NCBI RefSeq assembly: GCF_045984285.3
Contig: NZ_JBJQIK030000003.1
Coordinates: 62,001 to 126,000, forward strand
Source of the DNA: Rugamonas sp045984285
GTDB taxonomy: Bacteria > Pseudomonadota > Gammaproteobacteria > Burkholderiales > Burkholderiaceae_D
Length of the DNA stretch: 64,000 nucleotides
Direction of reading: 5' to 3'
The notes below the pieces were generated by a model. The model worked only from the letters and a program-made list of their open reading frames with translations, was not told the origin of the DNA and searched no databases. Every line of letters begins with the position of its first letter. Positions within the stretch are counted from its first letter, which is position 1. Made by a program: the position numbers and the translations under genes. Of the stretch, positions 34,936-43,055 are shown piece after piece.

Positions 34936-35821
34936 TCGCTGCCGCGGCTTCACGCTGGTGGAGCTGATCATGGTGATCGTCATCGTCGGCATCATTGCCG
35001 GCGCGGTGGTGCTCCTGGTGCGGCGGCCCCTCGATATTTATGTGTCGGTAGCCGGGCGGGCCGAACTGGGAGATGCGGCCGATTCCGCACTGCGGCTCAT
35101 TGCGCGCGACCTGCGCAGCGCCCTGCCAAACTCCGTCAGGGTAACAACCATCAACGGGGTAGCATTGCTGGAATTTATTCCCACCGTTGGCGGCGGCCGC
35201 TATCTGGATGCCGGTGCCGCCGGCGGCACGCCGCTCAGTTTTCAGGATCCCGCGAGCACGATGTTTACGGCACTGACGGTGGATCCGGTAGCCACGGCGA
35301 TCGCAGTCAACGATTACATCGTCGTCTCGAATTACGGGGCCGGTTTCAATTTCGCGGATGCCTACCGGGTAGGAAATGCTGCTGGTACCGAAAATGGCAA
35401 TCGCGCCATTGTCCGCCAGATCAACGGCGCGGATGTGACCATCGATGATGATGCGGATGGCGCAGCGCTGCCGAATGTCAACGTCTTTGCCCGCTCTCCT
35501 GTTCCGATCAGCTCACCTACGCTGCGGTTCGCTATCGCCAGGCAGCCTGTTACCTACCGCTGCGTGCCGGCGGCGGCAGGTACCGCAGGTCAGCTCACGC
35601 GGCTCACGAACTACGGCTTCAAGCCGGCGCAGGTCGATCCGGATGGATTGGGTAGCTCGTCGCTGGTGGCGCAGCACATCAGATCCTGCACATTCAGCGC
35701 CGTGGTGACAGCCTTCCGCAATTCCTCGCTGGTCACGCTGCAGGTGACTCTCGAAAAACCCGGACCGAACCCGGAGCAGGTTTCGCTGTTCCGTCAGGTT
35801 CATATGGATAACACGCCATGA
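34916..35821 (+). CDS. mshO: Minor pilin MshO (GspJ-like)
   Basis: A 301-residue prepilin: RCRGFTLVELIMVIVIVGII is the signal and helix. The long soluble domain includes LRLIARDLRSALPNSVRVT, typical of MshO/GspJ, and a C-terminal FRQVHMDNTP close to the family consensus. Two late cysteines (RCVP, SCTF) may pair. It overlaps mshD by 20 bases, and mshP by ATGA. Confidence 0.87.
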   Translation: MRPPISDRCRGFTLVELIMVIVIVGIIAGAVVLLVRRPLDIYVSVAGRAELGDAADSALRLIARDLRSALPNSVRVTTINGVALLEFIPTVGGGRYLDAGAAGGTPLSFQDPASTMFTALTVDPVATAIAVNDYIVVSNYGAGFNFADAYRVGNAAGTENGNRAIVRQINGADVTIDDDADGAALPNVNVFARSPVPISSPTLRFAIARQPVTYRCVPAAAGTAGQLTRLTNYGFKPAQVDPDGLGSSSLVAQHIRSCTFSAVVTAFRNSSLVTLQVTLEKPGPNPEQVSLFRQVHMDNTP

Positions 35822-36297
35822 ACGCTTCATTTGCAAGCATCGCCGCAATCCGGCGCGCACGCGGCGTAGGCCTGTTGGCGGCGCTGACCATCCTGATCAT
35901 CCTGGCTTCCGTGAGTGTGGCCGTGGTGTCGTTTACCACCTCGCAGCGGGCCAGCGTCACCCTGGATGAGCAGCAGACGCGCGCCTATCTGGCGGCGCGC
36001 TCCGGCATGGAATGGGCATTGTTCAACTGGCGGAATAACACGGGTGCTGGCGCCGTGGCGTGCACCAACCAGCAGGGAACGTTCAAACTTCCCGCCGGAA
36101 CCAGCCTGAGTGCGTTCACGGTAACGGTCAGCTGCACGCCCAGCCCCGTGGGCGCGCCCAGCATGGTGCGCCTGCGTGTGACCGCCTGCAATTTCCCCGG
36201 ACCGGCGGGCTGCCCGCTGGCGGGCAACCCCAGCTCGCCGGATTATGTCGAGCGCCAGGTGATCGCCGATCTGGCGCCTTTACCGCCTCCGCCTTAA
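35818..36297 (+). CDS. mshP: Minor pilin MshP (PilX-like)
   Basis: A 159-residue protein. RARGVGLLAALTILIILASV gives an N-terminal membrane helix with an R-G opening rather than a canonical prepilin site. It contains QQTRAYLAARSGMEWALFNW, diagnostic of MshP, and four cysteines in the outer domain. In Vibrio the next gene is the large mshQ; here a 104-base AT-rich gap is followed by mshI, so mshQ is missing from this place. Confidence 0.85.
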   Translation: MNASFASIAAIRRARGVGLLAALTILIILASVSVAVVSFTTSQRASVTLDEQQTRAYLAARSGMEWALFNWRNNTGAGAVACTNQQGTFKLPAGTSLSAFTVTVSCTPSPVGAPSMVRLRVTACNFPGPAGCPLAGNPSSPDYVERQVIADLAPLPPPP

Positions 36298-36355
36298 ACT
36301 GTCGCGTTTTAGTCTTTAGTTGATAGAATGCTACTAAAAATTTCCGATTTCCGAA

Positions 36356-36361
36356 TATAAT
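36356..36361 (+). promoter_or_regulatory. Possible promoter -10 of the mshI-mshN operon
   Basis: A perfect TATAAT in the AT-rich 104-base gap between mshP and mshI, about 40 bases before the ATG. No good -35 hexamer lies at 16-18 bases. It divides the plus-strand cluster into a pilin part and an assembly part. Confidence 0.4.
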
Positions 36362-36401
36362 CAAGCATCTAGCGTGCAGATCTAAAGGTTTTGTTTACGG
36401 C

Positions 36402-37346
36402 ATGGTTTTTTTCTCCAAAGCGAAAAAAAAGCAGGGTTCGCTCACCGTCGCAGTCCAGGCGAACGGCTTTGCCGTGGCATCCGTCCGTCGTGTCACGGAC
36501 AGCAAGCCGGTAGTGGACCTTGCCGGTTTTTTTCCGGCCGCCGTCGATCAGCTGGGCGAGGTGCTGGCCACGCTGGCGAAGGACCTGAAGGCGCCGGGCT
36601 ACCATATCGGCACCTTGCTGGCTGGCGGCGAATACCAGATCCTGTCCGTCGAAGCGCCCAACGTTCCCGCCGAAGAAATGAAGACCGCCGTGCGCTGGCG
36701 GCTGAAAGACATGCTCGACTTCCATGTCGACGATGCGACCATCGATGTGGTGGATATTCCGGTCGACAAAAACTCACCATCGCAAGCGCATCAGATGTTC
36801 GTGGTGGCAGCCCGTAACGCGGTGGTGGAGACCCGGCAGAACCTGTTTGCCCTTGCTGGCGCCGGACTCTCCGTCATCGACATACCGGAGATGGCGCAGC
36901 GCAATCTGTCCACGCTGGCGCAGGGGGACGGCCGAGGCCTGGCCATGCTGTCCTTCGATGCCGATGGCGGCCTGCTGACCGTGTCCTGCGGCGGTGAACT
37001 GTATCTGTCGCGCCGCATGGATGTCACGCTGGCACAGCTGATGGAACCTGATCCCAATCGCCTGCAGTCCTGGCACGACAAAATTACGCTGGAGCTGCAG
37101 CGCTCCCTGGATCACTTCGACCGGCAGTACCACTACATCAATGTGGGCAAGCTGATGCTGGCGCCGAACCCGGCGGCGGGCTTGCATGAGTATCTGGCGC
37201 AAAACCTGTATATGCCGGTCGAGAAGTTCAACCTTGCCGATGTGCTGGATCTGGGGGCGGCGCCGGAACTGCTGGATATCGAGCAGCAGCAGCGATTCTT
37301 CTTGGCGCTGGGAGCCGCGTTGCGCCAGGACGAGGTGACGTTGTGA
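36402..37346 (+). CDS. mshI: MshI, PilM-like cytoplasmic assembly protein
   Basis: A 314-residue actin-like protein with the MshI opening MVFFSKAKKKQGSLTVAVQA and motifs LLAGGEYQILSVEAPNVPAE and VRWRLKDMLDFHVDDATIDV, which are family hallmarks. It works with the PilN-like product of the next gene, which it overlaps by GTGA. It forms the cytoplasmic ring that links the motor to the periplasmic frame. Confidence 0.88.
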   Translation: MVFFSKAKKKQGSLTVAVQANGFAVASVRRVTDSKPVVDLAGFFPAAVDQLGEVLATLAKDLKAPGYHIGTLLAGGEYQILSVEAPNVPAEEMKTAVRWRLKDMLDFHVDDATIDVVDIPVDKNSPSQAHQMFVVAARNAVVETRQNLFALAGAGLSVIDIPEMAQRNLSTLAQGDGRGLAMLSFDADGGLLTVSCGGELYLSRRMDVTLAQLMEPDPNRLQSWHDKITLELQRSLDHFDRQYHYINVGKLMLAPNPAAGLHEYLAQNLYMPVEKFNLADVLDLGAAPELLDIEQQQRFFLALGAALRQDEVTL

Positions 37347-38017
37347 GCCAGCAGATCAATCTGTTCAACCCGGTTTTCCTCAAGCAGAAGAAGGCGTTCA
37401 ACTTCGTCAATATGCTGCAGGCGGTGGCCATCCTGTGCGCATTGCAGCTGGTGCTGCTGGCGTATGGACGCTACGTGCTGGCGAAAGTGGAAAAGGATGC
37501 GGCGGACGGCAAGGCGGCCCTCGAGCAGAAGCAGCAGGAGTTCAACCGCACACTGGAGCAGTACAAGCCGCGGAAGAGCAATCCAGCCCTTCAGGCCGAA
37601 ATTGCGCAGGTCGAGGCCGATATCGCGGCGCTGCGCCGTGTGGAATCCGTGCTCAATCAGGGATCGCTTGGCAATACGGCCGGCTATTCCGAGTACTTCC
37701 GCGCGCTTGCGCGGCAGAATGTGAGCGGCATGTGGCTGACGGGCGTGAACATCATCGGCGCCGGGGTGGATATCGCAGTGGAGGGCCGGGCCATGCAGGC
37801 CGCCCTGATACCCGGCTATATCCTGCGCCTGACAGGCGAGCAAGTCATGAACGGGAAGACCTTCGCCGACCTCCGCATTGAACGGCCGCTGCAGGCGCAA
37901 GCGCAGCCGGCACTCAGCGATACCGCACCGACGGCTCCCGGGGGGCCAGCTGTTCCTGCGGCGGCGCAATTTGTCGAGTTCCGACTGCAATCGAAACCGT
38001 TCGAGGCGAAGAAATGA
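37343..38017 (+). CDS. PilN-like MSHA assembly protein
   Basis: A 224-residue bitopic protein: MSQQINLFNPVFLKQKKAFN is the conserved PilN start (INLFNP), then a membrane helix (about 25-45), a coiled coil and a small periplasmic domain. Starts with GTG overlapping the mshI stop and ends in an ATGA overlap with mshJ. The INLFNP peptide is the known contact with PilM-type proteins. Confidence 0.85.
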   Translation: MSQQINLFNPVFLKQKKAFNFVNMLQAVAILCALQLVLLAYGRYVLAKVEKDAADGKAALEQKQQEFNRTLEQYKPRKSNPALQAEIAQVEADIAALRRVESVLNQGSLGNTAGYSEYFRALARQNVSGMWLTGVNIIGAGVDIAVEGRAMQAALIPGYILRLTGEQVMNGKTFADLRIERPLQAQAQPALSDTAPTAPGGPAVPAAAQFVEFRLQSKPFEAKK

Positions 38018-38844
38018 AGGAGCAATGGCTCAAACTCGCCGCCCGTATCGATGCGCTGGCATTGCGCGAGCGCGTGATGATCTTTTCCGCGCTGGCCATC
38101 GGCATCGTCTATGTGGTCTATATGGTGCTGGCCGAGCCCCTCGTGACGCGCCAGCGCCTTGCCGCAGAACAGACTGCGGCCCAGCAGCGCCAGATCGCCG
38201 AGATGAACAGCCAGATCCGGGAACGTATCGGCAGCGCCATGGTCGACCCCGATACGGCTGCCCGTGCGCGGCTGGAGGGGCTGCTGGCGCAGCAGACCGC
38301 GCTGGGCGTTTCGCTGCGCACGGTGCAGCGCGGACTGGTGGCTCCGGAAAAGATGGCGCCATTGCTGGAGCAGATCCTGCAGGCAAATGGCCGGCTCAAG
38401 CTGATGTCGCTGCGCAGCGTGCCAGTGAGCACCGTCAACGAAGCCGCCCCCCTGGCCGCGCTGACCGATGCGCCCGAAACCACAGGAGCGCCGGCAGACC
38501 TGGCCAAGGCTGCCGTGGAGTCCGCCACGCAACAGGCTGCCCAGATGCGGAACACGTCGAACGCGGTGAACGCTGCGGTGGCAACGGGCGGTGCATCAGC
38601 GGCGGCAGCATCTGCTCCGGCAGTTCCTGCGCCCAAAGCGCGCGAGATGCTGTACCGTCACGGCGTCGAGATCGTATTGCAGGGAAGCTACCTTGACATG
38701 GTTGCCTATATGGAGGCGCTGGAACGGCTGCCGGTGCAGCTGTTCTGGGGAAAAGCCCAGCTGGAAGCGGGCAGCTATCCGGTGGCGAAGCTCACGCTGA
38801 CGCTCTATACGCTCAGTCTGGACGATAAGTGGATGAAGCTATGA
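38014..38844 (+). CDS. mshJ: MshJ, PilO-like assembly protein
   Basis: A 276-residue protein with a membrane helix (about 22-42, VMIFSALAIGIVYVVYMVL), a coiled coil and a periplasmic domain, with an Ala-rich insertion (about 170-205). The end LYTLSLDDKWMKL is the conserved MshJ C-terminus. Overlaps both neighbours by ATGA. It pairs with the PilN-like protein in the periplasmic frame. Confidence 0.85.
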   Translation: MKEQWLKLAARIDALALRERVMIFSALAIGIVYVVYMVLAEPLVTRQRLAAEQTAAQQRQIAEMNSQIRERIGSAMVDPDTAARARLEGLLAQQTALGVSLRTVQRGLVAPEKMAPLLEQILQANGRLKLMSLRSVPVSTVNEAAPLAALTDAPETTGAPADLAKAAVESATQQAAQMRNTSNAVNAAVATGGASAAAASAPAVPAPKAREMLYRHGVEIVLQGSYLDMVAYMEALERLPVQLFWGKAQLEAGSYPVAKLTLTLYTLSLDDKWMKL

Positions 38845-39221
38845 GACTGCTGCTGGCGTTACTGGCATTGCTCCTCGCTGCGGCGCCGCTGGCGCGCGCG
38901 CAGGCGCTGCAGGATCCGACGCGGCCACCAGCCGAACTGGGCATGGTGCAGGCCGGCAGCGGCGAGACGGCCATGGTTCCCTCCGAAGCGCATGCGCCCA
39001 AGCTGGAATCCGTTCTGGTGGGACGCGGCTATACCGGCCGCGAGGTGGCTGTCATCGATGGAAAAATTGTACGCCGCGGCGAAAAGTTCGATGGCGCGGT
39101 ACTGGTACGTGTGGGACCGAATGAAGCGGTGCTGAAACGGGGCGGCAAGGAGGAAATCCTGCGCCTGTTCCCGCAGCCGATTGAAGGAAAGCGCCTGCAG
39201 GCGCGGCGTGGACGCGAATGA
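38841..39221 (+). CDS. mshK: MshK, PilP-like periplasmic protein
   Basis: A 126-residue protein with a signal peptide (MRLLLALLALLLAAAPLARA) followed by LQDPTRPP, the usual MshK start of the mature part. A small beta domain follows: KLESVLVGRGYTGREVAVID, then GEKFDGAVLVRVGPNEAVLK. It bridges the inner-membrane frame and the MshL secretin. The ATG at 38841 overlaps the mshJ stop; an upstream GTG at 38829 is less likely. Confidence 0.85.
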   Translation: MRLLLALLALLLAAAPLARAQALQDPTRPPAELGMVQAGSGETAMVPSEAHAPKLESVLVGRGYTGREVAVIDGKIVRRGEKFDGAVLVRVGPNEAVLKRGGKEEILRLFPQPIEGKRLQARRGRE

Positions 39222-41050
39222 AGAGACCAGTCATGCAAACATTATCCAGATTGCTCGTCGCGGCCGTGCTGGCCGCCGTGCTGGCTGCCTGCCAGACGCC
39301 TGCGCAAACCCAGGCCAGGCGCGATGCGTATGACAAGATCAGCGCCGAGCTCAACGAGGCATCCGCGAAAGCCAACGCCGCACCGCCGCCCAATGCCGTG
39401 GCCAACGCCTTGCTGCCGCCGGCCGCACAGCTGGTCACGCAGTTGCCCAAGGCGCGGACGGTGCTCGATGAGCGCTTTACGGTAGCGTTCAATGGCGTCT
39501 CCGCGCAGCAGTTCTTCAATGCGGTGGTGCAGGGTACCCGTTACACCATGCTAATCCATCCGGATGTCAGCGGCACCATTACCGCCAATCTCAAGGATGT
39601 CACCCTGTTCGAGGCCCTGGACGCCGTGCGCGAACTGTATGGCTACGATTACAAGGTGGATGGTACGCGCATCTATATTCGGCCCCTGACCATCCAGACC
39701 AAGATGTTCAAGGTGAACTACCTGACCTCGACGCGCCGCGGCACTTCAAACCTGCGCGTGAGCTCGACCAGTGTTGCCGACTCGGGTAACAACGGGAATA
39801 ACAATAACCAGAACGGTTCGAACAGCAACAACAATAACGGCAGCAATAACAATAACAACGGCAGCAATAACAACAACGGCGGCAATAACGGCAACAACCA
39901 GAATGGCCTGCGCGAATCGGCCAACGTGACCACGATATCGGACAGCGACTTCTGGCATGAACTGCGCTTGTCGCTGGAGGCCATCGTCGGCAGCAAGGAA
40001 GGCGGCCGCAGCGTGGTGATCAGCCCGCAGTCGGGGGTGATCCTGGTGCGGGCCATGCCGGAGGAGCTGCGCAGCGTGGCGGAGTATCTGAAGGCAACGC
40101 AACTGGCCGTGGAGCGGCAGGTGATCCTGGAGGCCAAGATTCTGGAAGTCGAGCTGAGCACCAGTGCGCAGAGCGGCGTGAACTGGGCCTCGTTTGCATC
40201 GTTCAAGACGGGGCATGACAACCGCATTTCCACCGGCTTCCTGCAGCCTGGCGCGGGACTGGCGCCGCTGCCGTACGACGGCAGCCAGCCGCCCGTCATG
40301 TCGAACGGCGGTGGCCTGAGTGCGAGCACCGGTTTCAATATCGCGAACGCGGCAACCAATCCGGGTTCGCTGTTCGGTTTTGCGTTCCAGACATCCAATT
40401 TTGCCGCGCTGATTTCCTTCCTTGAATCGCAAGGCACCGTGCATGTGCTGTCCAGCCCGCGCATCGCGACGCTGAACAATCAAAAGGCGGTACTGAAAAT
40501 CGGTACGGATGAATTTTTCGTGACGGGCGTCAGCACAACGACCACGACCAATGCCGCTGGGGGCGGCACGACTTCGCCGAACGTCACGCTGCAACCTTTC
40601 TTCTCCGGCGTGGTGCTTGACGTGACGCCGCAAATCGACGATGAGGGCTACATCATCCTGCACGTTCACCCTTCGGTCAGCCAGGTGTCCACCGTCAACA
40701 AGGGCCTGAACCTGGGTAGCGCAGGCAGCCTGAATCTGCCGCTTGCCACCTCCGTGACGTCGGAGATGGATAGCATGGTGCGCGGCAAGGATGGCCAAGT
40801 GGTGGCGATCGGTGGCCTGATGCGCCAGTCCGGCACGAATAACCGTTCCGGCCTGCCGGGCGCCGGCAGCCTGCCGGTGGTGGGCAGCCTGTTCAGCAAC
40901 AAAAACGATGTTCAGCAGAAACGCGAACTGGTGGTGCTGCTGAAACCCACCATCGTTGACGGCGCCGCGAGCTGGGGCGACGACCTGATGAACGCAACCC
41001 GCCGCATCAACGAAATGGATCCGGCCAACGCAACGAAAGGGCGCCGCTGA
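39218..41050 (+). CDS. mshL: MshL secretin lipoprotein
   Basis: A 610-residue outer-membrane secretin. Lipobox LAACQT near residue 25; an STN-like N0 domain (about 85-160) with FNAVVQGTRYTMLIHPDVSG; an Asn/Gly-rich linker (189-230); an N1-type domain with VERQVILEAKILEVELSTSA; a secretin domain with VLSSPRIATLNNQKAVLKIG and the end motif LPVVGSLFSNKNDVQQKREL. A second ATG at 39233 is a possible start. It forms the channel through which the MSHA-type pilus leaves the cell. Paralogous to the secretin at 26727. Confidence 0.93.
   Translation: MKRPVMQTLSRLLVAAVLAAVLAACQTPAQTQARRDAYDKISAELNEASAKANAAPPPNAVANALLPPAAQLVTQLPKARTVLDERFTVAFNGVSAQQFFNAVVQGTRYTMLIHPDVSGTITANLKDVTLFEALDAVRELYGYDYKVDGTRIYIRPLTIQTKMFKVNYLTSTRRGTSNLRVSSTSVADSGNNGNNNNQNGSNSNNNNGSNNNNNGSNNNNGGNNGNNQNGLRESANVTTISDSDFWHELRLSLEAIVGSKEGGRSVVISPQSGVILVRAMPEELRSVAEYLKATQLAVERQVILEAKILEVELSTSAQSGVNWASFASFKTGHDNRISTGFLQPGAGLAPLPYDGSQPPVMSNGGGLSASTGFNIANAATNPGSLFGFAFQTSNFAALISFLESQGTVHVLSSPRIATLNNQKAVLKIGTDEFFVTGVSTTTTTNAAGGGTTSPNVTLQPFFSGVVLDVTPQIDDEGYIILHVHPSVSQVSTVNKGLNLGSAGSLNLPLATSVTSEMDSMVRGKDGQVVAIGGLMRQSGTNNRSGLPGAGSLPVVGSLFSNKNDVQQKRELVVLLKPTIVDGAASWGDDLMNATRRINEMDPANATKGRR
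39782..39907 (+). repeat. Asn-codon microrepeat encoding poly-Asn linker of MshL
   Basis: About 126 bases of degenerate AAC/AAT/GGC/AGC units that encode residues 189-230 of MshL, roughly two thirds Asn, the rest Gly, Ser and Gln. Irregular repeat units such as AACAATAACAACGGCAGC suggest slippage-prone expansion. No interruption of the reading frame. Confidence 0.85.
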
Positions 41051-41052
41051 TC

Positions 41053-41943
41053 ATGTACCAGTCGCATTTCGGCCTGCGCGAAGTCCCGTTCAGCATCACT
41101 CCTGACACGAGCTTCTTCTTTACCAGCCCGCACTCGCAGGAGGCGCTGAACACCTTGCTGGTGGCGGCGCGCAGCGGGGAGGGCTTCATCAAGATCACGG
41201 GCGAGGTGGGCACCGGCAAGACGCTGCTGTGCCGCAAATTCATCGCCACGCTGGGCGACGAATTCGTCACGGCCTACATCCCGAATCCCTACCTGGAGCC
41301 GCGCACCCTGATGCTGGCGCTGGCCGATGAACTGGAACTGACGCTGGACAAGGACGTGGACCAGCACCAGCTGCTGAAGTCCATCACTTTCCGCCTGATG
41401 GAGCTGGCGGGGCAGAACAAGCAGGTGGTGCTGTGCCTGGACGAGGCGCAGGCGATTCCGCTGGAAAGCCTGGAGGCCCTGCGCCTGCTGACCAACCTGG
41501 AGACGGAGAAGCGCAAGCTGCTGCAGATCGTGCTGTTCGGCCAGCCCGAGCTGAATATGCACCTGGAGCAGGATTCGATCCGCCAGCTCGCGCAGCGCAT
41601 CACTTTCCATTATCATCTTGGTCCTTTGAACAAGGACGACCTGGAATACTACCTGGCGCACCGCCTGCGCGTGGCCGGCTTTACCGGCGGACGCCTGTTC
41701 GGCCGCGGCGCCGTGTCGCAGCTGTATGCGGCGAGCGGCGGCATTCCGCGCCTGATCAACATCCTGGCGCACAAGGCGCTGATGCTGGCGTATGGCGAGG
41801 GCAAGCAGGAAGTGAGCAAGCGGCATGTAACGATTGCCGCCCAGGATACGGTGGCAACCAGAAGCTCGCGCCTGCCATGGCTGATTGGCGGCCTGAGTTT
41901 GCTGGTGGCGGCGTGTAGCGTAACGTGGGCACTGACTAAATGA
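41053..41943 (+). CDS. mshM: MshM, ExeA-like AAA ATPase
   Basis: A 296-residue protein opening MYQSHFGLREVPFSITPDTS, with Walker A GEVGTGKTLL (about 50-59), Walker B VVLCLDEAQAIP (about 127-138), and a C-terminal membrane helix (WLIGGLSLLVAACSVTWAL). Very similar in plan to the gene at 28727. It is expected to help secretin placement in the cell wall. Starts 2 bases after mshL and overlaps mshN by ATGA. Confidence 0.9.
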   Translation: MYQSHFGLREVPFSITPDTSFFFTSPHSQEALNTLLVAARSGEGFIKITGEVGTGKTLLCRKFIATLGDEFVTAYIPNPYLEPRTLMLALADELELTLDKDVDQHQLLKSITFRLMELAGQNKQVVLCLDEAQAIPLESLEALRLLTNLETEKRKLLQIVLFGQPELNMHLEQDSIRQLAQRITFHYHLGPLNKDDLEYYLAHRLRVAGFTGGRLFGRGAVSQLYAASGGIPRLINILAHKALMLAYGEGKQEVSKRHVTIAAQDTVATRSSRLPWLIGGLSLLVAACSVTWALTK

Positions 41944-43055
41944 GTTTGATTAACAAGATGCTGCAGGATCTGGACGCCCGCCAGGGTGGCGAGGCTGCGC
42001 GCCAGGGCGGTTCGCCCGTGGTGCGGCCTGTGGCATCGGGCGGCGAGCGCTGGCCGCGTCCCGGCCTGGCCCTCGCGGCAGGTGTGGGGGTGGTGGTGCT
42101 GGCATTGGGTGGGGTGCTCGCATGGCGCTACCTGTTCAGCAAGCCGCCCGTGGCTGCTGGCGCTGTGCCGGCCCAGGCCGCAGCGCCGGCCGCAAAGCCG
42201 GCCGTGGTCATCGTGCCATCCAACCCGGTCACGCCGCCAGAGGATGCGAAGCCGGCCAAGCCCGAGCCGGGTACGCTGGCTGCGAATGAGGCTGCCGCGG
42301 CCAAGTCCGGTGCCGTCCGCGATGCAGAGGCCGGCGCCAGGCCTGCTGCCGCAGCGAAGCAAAGCCGTGCCGCCCAGCGTTCCGGCGAGACCGCGCGCAG
42401 CGAAGCGGCCGTGGCGGCAGCGCCGCGTACACCGCGCGCCCGTGCCGGCGACACGGCTGCCGCAGCGCGTCCGCAGCAGGACGATGTGGGCAGCCAGCAG
42501 CGCGGCGAAACCTTATACCGCCGCGGCCTGGCGGCCCTGCAGGAAGGCCGCGTCAACGAGGCGCTGGCATCGCTGGAGCAGGCTGTCCTGTATTATCCGC
42601 GCCACGATGCGGCGCGCCAGACGCTGATTGGCCTGCTGATCGAGAACCGCCGCACCGATGAAGCCATCCGCCACCTGCAGTTCGGCATCGGCCTCGATCC
42701 GCGCCAGGTAAATATGGCCATGCTGCTGGCGCGCCTGCAGCTGGAGCGGGGCGGGGCGGCCGTGGACACGCTGCAGCGCAGCCTGCCATACGCGGGCAAT
42801 AACGCCGAATACCGCGCCTTCCTGGCCGGCGCGCTGCAGCACGACCAGCGCCACCGCGAGGCGGTGGAGCAGTACCAGGCCGCGCTGCGCCTGCAGCCGC
42901 ATAACGGTGTCTGGTGGATGGGCCTCGGCATCTCGCTGCAGGCCGACAAACGCAACGCGGAAGCGCGTGATGCCTTCACCCGCGCGCGCGCCACCGGTGC
43001 GCTCAATCCCGAGCTTCAGGTTTTCGTCGAACGCAAGCTGCAGCAGCTGAATTAA
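41940..43055 (+). CDS. mshN: MshN, membrane-anchored TPR protein
   Basis: A 371-residue protein. MSLINKMLQDLDARQG is the classic MshN opening. Membrane helix at about 42-63 (LALAAGVGVVVLALGGVLAW), an Ala/Pro/Lys-rich linker to about 180, then TPR repeats (GETLYRRGLAALQEGRVNEA; YRAFLAGALQHDQRHREAVE) to the end. Its TAA stop shares the TTAA at 43052-43055 with the stop of the convergent HD-GYP gene. Confidence 0.9.
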   Translation: MSLINKMLQDLDARQGGEAARQGGSPVVRPVASGGERWPRPGLALAAGVGVVVLALGGVLAWRYLFSKPPVAAGAVPAQAAAPAAKPAVVIVPSNPVTPPEDAKPAKPEPGTLAANEAAAAKSGAVRDAEAGARPAAAAKQSRAAQRSGETARSEAAVAAAPRTPRARAGDTAAAARPQQDDVGSQQRGETLYRRGLAALQEGRVNEALASLEQAVLYYPRHDAARQTLIGLLIENRRTDEAIRHLQFGIGLDPRQVNMAMLLARLQLERGGAAVDTLQRSLPYAGNNAEYRAFLAGALQHDQRHREAVEQYQAALRLQPHNGVWWMGLGISLQADKRNAEARDAFTRARATGALNPELQVFVERKLQQLN

